Positions 22,205 to 22,323 of a DNA stretch of 22,323 nt are shown piece by piece (position 1 is the first letter of the stretch; every line of letters begins with the position of its first letter). Under the pieces are notes generated by a model. It had not been told where the DNA came from. It ran no database searches and saw only the letters and a list, made by a program, of their open reading frames with translations. The DNA comes from Actinomycetota bacterium. Lineage in GTDB: Bacteria; Actinomycetota; Actinomycetes; Actinomycetales; Microbacteriaceae. The position numbers and the translations under genes are program-made. The stretch spans positions 1 to 22,323 of the forward strand of contig JAQBZV010000001.1 of the NCBI GenBank assembly GCA_027728145.1. Direction: 5' to 3'.

Positions 22205-22323
22205 GCCGCCAGCTGAGCACGCCCGATGTCTTGGAGCTCGAGAAGGGCTCTCTGACGAGGAACTACAACCCTTTGCCCGTGGTGGCGGGGAAAGCTAAAG
22301 GCGCCTGGGTCTGGGACGTTGAG
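22201..22323 (+). CDS. rocD: Ornithine aminotransferase RocD, N-terminal part (runs off the window)
   Basis: Forty-one codons are visible from an ATG inside the upstream stop (ATGA), so translation is coupled. After a short lead the protein reads LTRNYNPLPVV and then KGAWVWDVE, the typical opening of ornithine--oxo-acid transaminases. These are PLP enzymes converting ornithine and 2-oxoglutarate to glutamate semialdehyde and glutamate. The PLP lysine lies beyond the window. The assignment rests on this N-terminus and on context: the gene follows a putative ornithine-producing enzyme, with PutA close by to oxidise the product. Other class III aminotransferases, such as acetylornithine aminotransferase, share the fold but usually open differently. 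Confidence 0.85.
   Translation, partial: MSRQLSTPDVLELEKGSLTRNYNPLPVVAGKAKGAWVWDVE

Noticed and set aside
1..22323. CRISPR arrays, insertion sequences, tRNA/rRNA genes, riboswitches
   Set aside because: No regularly spaced repeats, transposase-like frames, terminal inverted repeats or RNA-gene-sized gaps were seen; gaps are all under about 150 bases.

Overview
The window comes from a high-GC (near 60 % by eye), densely packed bacterial chromosome. The gene content points to an actinobacterium, probably a small-genome Microbacteriaceae-like lineage. The markers are NucS mismatch endonuclease, a GabD2-type succinic semialdehyde dehydrogenase, a DUF3618/Holin-X/YtxH envelope cassette, a group-III phosphofructokinase and many GTG starts. 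Both ends of the window cut a gene (an SDR on the left, ornithine aminotransferase on the right). I see no tRNA, rRNA, CRISPR array, transposase or phage gene, no gene-free stretch above about 150 bases, and no convincing intrinsic terminator.

Layout. 1-1858 (minus): gabD2 followed by an SDR dehydrogenase, an aldehyde/alcohol oxidation operon. 1952-4380 (plus): copZ-copA copper chaperone and Cu(I) export ATPase, divergent from gabD2. 4340-10136 (minus): a compact six-gene run in the order MATE exporter, YbjJ-like MFS, nucS, HAD phosphatase, second MFS, Trp/Pro-rich membrane protein; adjacent genes overlap or lie 11-24 bases apart. 10191-12149 (plus): cytosolic M13 metallopeptidase. 12223-13121 (plus): three small membrane proteins (YtxH-like, Holin-X, DUF3618) behind a striking GGAAT/ATTCC palindromic site. 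13118-15134 (minus): pfkA and an AcuI-type acryloyl-CoA reductase. 15275-15628 (plus): small two-helix membrane protein. 15625-17202 (minus): PYROXD2-like FAD oxidoreductase. 17294-20821 (plus): large bifunctional PutA. 20818-21255 (minus): Lrp/AsnC regulator. 21359-22323 (plus): arginine dihydrolase/dimethylargininase-like enzyme, then rocD.

The right end reads as an amino-acid catabolic module. The guanidine hydrolase could release ornithine (or citrulline) from arginine or methylarginine. RocD would turn ornithine into glutamate semialdehyde/P5C, PutA oxidises P5C (and proline) to glutamate, and the divergent Lrp-type regulator is the obvious candidate controller. GabD2 at the left end could carry succinic semialdehyde into the TCA cycle.

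Two architectural habits stand out. First, many genes have no Shine-Dalgarno sequence but carry a TAnnnT hexamer 6-8 bases before the start codon, as expected for leaderless mRNAs. Second, three convergent gene pairs share their stop codons in a 4-base overlap (CTAG, CTAA, CTAG), and a fourth pair overlaps by 41 bases. Both suggest a streamlined genome.
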